Below are positions 51,701 to 53,017 of a stretch of DNA of 53,017 nucleotides, one piece after another. Position numbers and translations under genes: made by a program. The DNA lies in NCBI GenBank assembly GCA_017649705.1, contig JAGCGH010000032.1:1-53017 (forward strand). The letters are read 5' to 3'. The stretch is from a bacterium (GTDB lineage: Bacteria; Auribacterota; UBA3054). Numbering within the stretch: the stretch's first letter is position 1; every line of letters starts with the position of its first letter. The notes beneath the pieces are model-generated. The model ran no database searches, was not told the DNA's origin, and worked only from the letters and a program-made list of their open reading frames with translations.

Positions 51701-53017
51701 GTGGCTGTCGAGGCTCCTGAGTGCTGCAGCCCTGTCTTCTTCGACAAGGTTCTCAACGTCTCGGTCAACTACCTGACCTCTTACGGCTGCAAGCTGAACG
51801 ACAACCCGGGCATCTACTGCGGCAACTGGCCGTGGGGCGTCAACGAAGGCCTGACCTTCAGGAACATCCTCGTTGCCAACGCTTACATGCCGTTCACGGT
51901 TGAGATCGATGAAGAAGTCTTCATCTATGACTCCATCTACTACGATTGCCCGAACGACAGCAACTTCAACGAAGACGCTGACGTCGTCGAAGAAGGCTGC
52001 GTGTCCTACGAAGCCGGCGTCAATGATCCTGGCTTCGAGACTCTCGACGGCTACATCCTGACCGCCACCAGCGCCATCTACAAGAACGCCGGTTGGCGCA
52101 CCGTCTCCGGCCCCGTGAACGACAACCTGGCTGACGCCATCGCTGTCGGCGAAGGCACCACTGAAGGCGACAACGTCAGAGCTACCGTGGAAGAAGGCGA
52201 GAACGAAGCTCACAAAGCTACCGTTTGGTACACCTTCACCCCGTCCGAAGACGGCGTCTATCTGATCGACGACTTCGGTTCCGGCGAACTTTCCGGCTAC
52301 GATGCCATGCTCTCCATCTACACTGTGGACGGCGAGGAAGTTTCCTTCGCCACCTTGGTTGCGGTCGTTGAGACGCAGGACACCGGCGTCGACGAGTCCT
52401 ACGAACTGAGAGCCACCGCCGGCACGACCTACTACATCTGCTGGGACGGCTACGACGCTTCTCAGGGCGAATTCACCATGCACATCACCAAGAAGTACGA
52501 AGGTCCTTGGTACATCGCTCCGGGCGCCACTGGCTCCGGTCAGAGTGCCGATGATCCTAGCGGCGACTTGGTCAAGGCTATGGAAGAAGTCGTTTCCGGC
52601 CAGACCATTAACCTGGCTGCCGGCGAATACTCCATCGCTGACTACAACAACCAGTACGACATCTGGGGCGCCGGCATGACCGCTCTGTGCTTCAAGGTCA
52701 CTGACGTCACCCTGAAGGGCGCTGGCCCCGACAAGACCACCATCGTGGTTCCTGCCGGCTACGTTGGCATCCGTATGGAACGCGACGGCGCTTCCGTCCA
52801 GGATCTGACCGTCAAGGCCTATCGTCCCGAAAACATGCCCTACCACTACAACTGGCATATGCAGGGCGCCATCTGCGCTTGCAACTGCGAAGGCATGAGC
52901 ATCAAGAACGTCGCTATCTACAGCGAACAGAAGACCGGCGAAATTCGTCCGTTCTCCGCTTACAGCGTTACCGGCCTGACTGTTGAAAGACTGGGCGTCG
53001 AGGCTCCTTACTGCGCC
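48743..53017 (+). CDS. Giant modular beta-helix surface protein, 3' end outside the window
   Basis: The frame is open from the ATG at 48743 to the window end (1425 codons, no stop). A signal peptide MKKFLCLALMLALASYVWA is followed by repeated modules. A jelly-roll-like domain of about 130 residues begins P(A/V)ND(N/Y)L..A (about 20-150, 690-820 and 1123-1254) and resembles the pre-peptidase C-terminal type. After each comes a right-handed beta-helix opening with WY(A/I)(S/A)P.G.GSG (DUF1565/pectate-lyase-like; about 155-486, 823-1122 and 1255 onward). Residues about 487-688 form a different, concanavalin/LamG-like domain. The second and third helices are nearly the same at DNA level. It is likely a secreted or surface protein binding or cutting polysaccharide. 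AGAGGAAA precedes the start. Confidence 0.85.
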   Translation, partial: MKKFLCLALMLALASYVWADAPANDNVADAAAYTIGTAVTGTTTEATLEAGESDKIGEGWVNSVWYKFNLGTSFQQKVTLDIKATEGSSQDTCLVIGTGTSLDDMEIIVAQDTSVDEHYSATFDGDKDYFIGIYGWNADSCGEFSLTSSSVPIKSWYASPDGTGSGDSAEDPCDLKTAFANVAGGNAVYMAPGTYVLSEVGEAANVRWTDGTFLLLQTAGVSVIGAGSDQTIILCDQTNDVGVAILAADITFKGIQIQHPMDIKGNDSWGGAFYGLTAALTTVDATGLHLEDVYVYVGSEGGVTDVDSGQLIRPACIQTKCDSTVTVEDCAFISYGLLTSCQIKPFTWDAAAEGDKTVHFNFSRCTFRSNYDVIHETRPDQIDHNSAIFGNVWYSNVDTEVKVDNCIFLNTKYPVGEQANDDERQWRFTVKRCFMPEADLERQTRAAVDYVECDTVMDPQVETVGWTSSLVKAGKGCVIPQSVMATIVDEDFSSYPEGDIKGQYGWSDGYGSDYTIQAVKDGDNTYVEIHSAGLTGTHYNFDNPIATGWAEGSGNPYRAWKYSARMKFTEVGGGNPWIGFWDPQCVESQFVKDASGTFLQFRPDGGYTDSQLRIPIGEWVDFSMTVSANAVNKKHNVLSISVDGVEEEINFPAGQENDTDIFKTFRYFFWSAGTTLQLDAIKLEYLCDGPANDYLSRATTVTIGETVYGNNEYARVESGESTDQINSIWYTFEATDNSGVALSTEGTWDEFSNDTMIAVYSSMVSNPAFEDLDEVVPLTDTGRDESCKFQKEEGKYYFVMVGSFIKNEAQAGGIKLTTEDVYIGDLYVAPGATGTGHSEDDPMGSISDAMAQVSPGFSVKLAAGEYSIADNYNQTDVWGAGMTVLCFQAENVTLQGAGPDKTTIVVPAGYVGIRMEKNGASVRDLTVKAYRTDNMPYHYNWHMQGAICACNCSGMSVSNVAIYSEQKTNEIRPFAIYSVTNFKVDRVAVEAPECCSPVFFDKVLNVSVNYLTSYGCKLNDNPGIYCGNWPWGVNEGLTFRNILVANAYMPFTVEIDEEVFIYDSIYYDCPNDSNFNEDADVVEEGCVSYEAGVNDPGFETLDGYILTATSAIYKNAGWRTVSGPVNDNLADAIAVGEGTTEGDNVRATVEEGENEAHKATVWYTFTPSEDGVYLIDDFGSGELSGYDAMLSIYTVDGEEVSFATLVAVVETQDTGVDESYELRATAGTTYYICWDGYDASQGEFTMHITKKYEGPWYIAPGATGSGQSADDPSGDLVKAMEEVVSGQTINLAAGEYSIADYNNQYDIWGAGMTALCFKVTDVTLKGAGPDKTTIVVPAGYVGIRMERDGASVQDLTVKAYRPENMPYHYNWHMQGAICACNCEGMSIKNVAIYSEQKTGEIRPFSAYSVTGLTVERLGVEAPYCA
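51221..51727 (+). repeat. long direct repeat inside the beta-helix gene, copy 1
   Basis: This segment matches 52511-53017 at an exact offset of 1,290 bp (430 codons). Long identical runs occur around 51440-51560 and 51600-51680. It encodes the start and first rungs of the second beta-helix. Confidence 0.9.
52511..53017 (+). repeat. long direct repeat inside the beta-helix gene, copy 2
   Basis: This copy encodes the start of the third beta-helix. The repeat is cut by the window end, so its full length is unknown. Confidence 0.9.

Noticed and set aside
48779-52858. Two very long minus-strand open frames (525 and 819 codons) opposite the beta-helix gene
   Set aside because: Their predicted proteins are low-complexity and rich in Val, Asp, Gly and Ala with no motif. 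The plus strand encodes a signal peptide and clear repeated domains. GC-rich third codon positions create such shadows.

Overview
The window comes from a Gram-negative, probably anaerobic bacterium with a GC-rich genome. Gram-negative: apolipoprotein N-acyltransferase, several lipoprotein signal peptides, a GspK-like pseudopilin and a GmhA-like heptose isomerase. Anaerobic: an oxygen-sensitive NrdD/NrdG ribonucleotide reductase and a HemW-type radical SAM protein. The giant pseudopilin K with a lamin-tail-like insert and the large beta-helix surface protein would suit the PVC group (Lentisphaerota/Kiritimatiellota-like), but that placement is a weak inference and no rRNA is present to test it.

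Layout. 1-570: 3' end of rpsA, then tRNA-Asp with its own promoter. 708-7785: dense plus-strand run of an unknown membrane protein, a hemolysin III family protein, a histidine kinase / sigma54-activator pair, and Lgt and Lnt for lipoprotein maturation. 7842-11853: PssA, TruB and a zinc/manganese-type ABC importer (binding protein, ATPase, permease) joined by overlapping ends. 11901-12679: a self-inhibited (class III) Fic protein and a DUF3006 protein. 12700-19794: a visibly AT-rich 7.05-kb insert bounded by a perfect 43-bp direct repeat, carrying one operon of four exported proteins and no recognisable integrase. 19750-24256 (minus strand): a Nudix-HemW fusion, FabF, tRNA-Arg and an acyl-CoA synthetase. 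24257-27474: regulated nrdD-nrdG locus with a promoter, NrdR-like boxes, a DnaA box and several hairpins. 27627-28400 (minus): small lipoprotein and HU. 28708-32841: giant GspK-like protein. 32904-35843: sugar isomerase and xylulokinase. 35896-37460 (minus): a repeat-domain secreted protein, tRNA-Gly and a 37-residue lipoprotein. 37661-47907: LEA-type lipoprotein, PurA, a TIM-barrel protein, an alpha/beta hydrolase, an RsuA-family pseudouridine synthase with a long basic tail, and a polysaccharide group (GmhA-like, CapK-like, heparinase II/III-like, glycosyltransferase). 48051-53017: a small membrane protein, a structured intergenic region and the start of a very large modular beta-helix surface protein that runs off the window.

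The strongest unusual signal is the 12.7-19.8 kb insert. Its 43-bp repeats are both copies of the last 14 codons of hemW, each ending in an in-frame stop (TAA in one, TGA in the other). The displaced copy still sits 18 bp from the convergent DUF3006 gene. This is the arrangement left by site-specific integration into the 3' end of a gene that is restored by the element, yet the cargo is four secreted proteins: one with tail-fibre-like repeats, a lipase-fold protein and two with He_PIG-like Ig repeats. Other points of interest are the Nudix-HemW fusion, the pseudopilin with a lamin-tail-like domain, the elaborate nrdD leader, and recent in-frame duplication inside the beta-helix protein.
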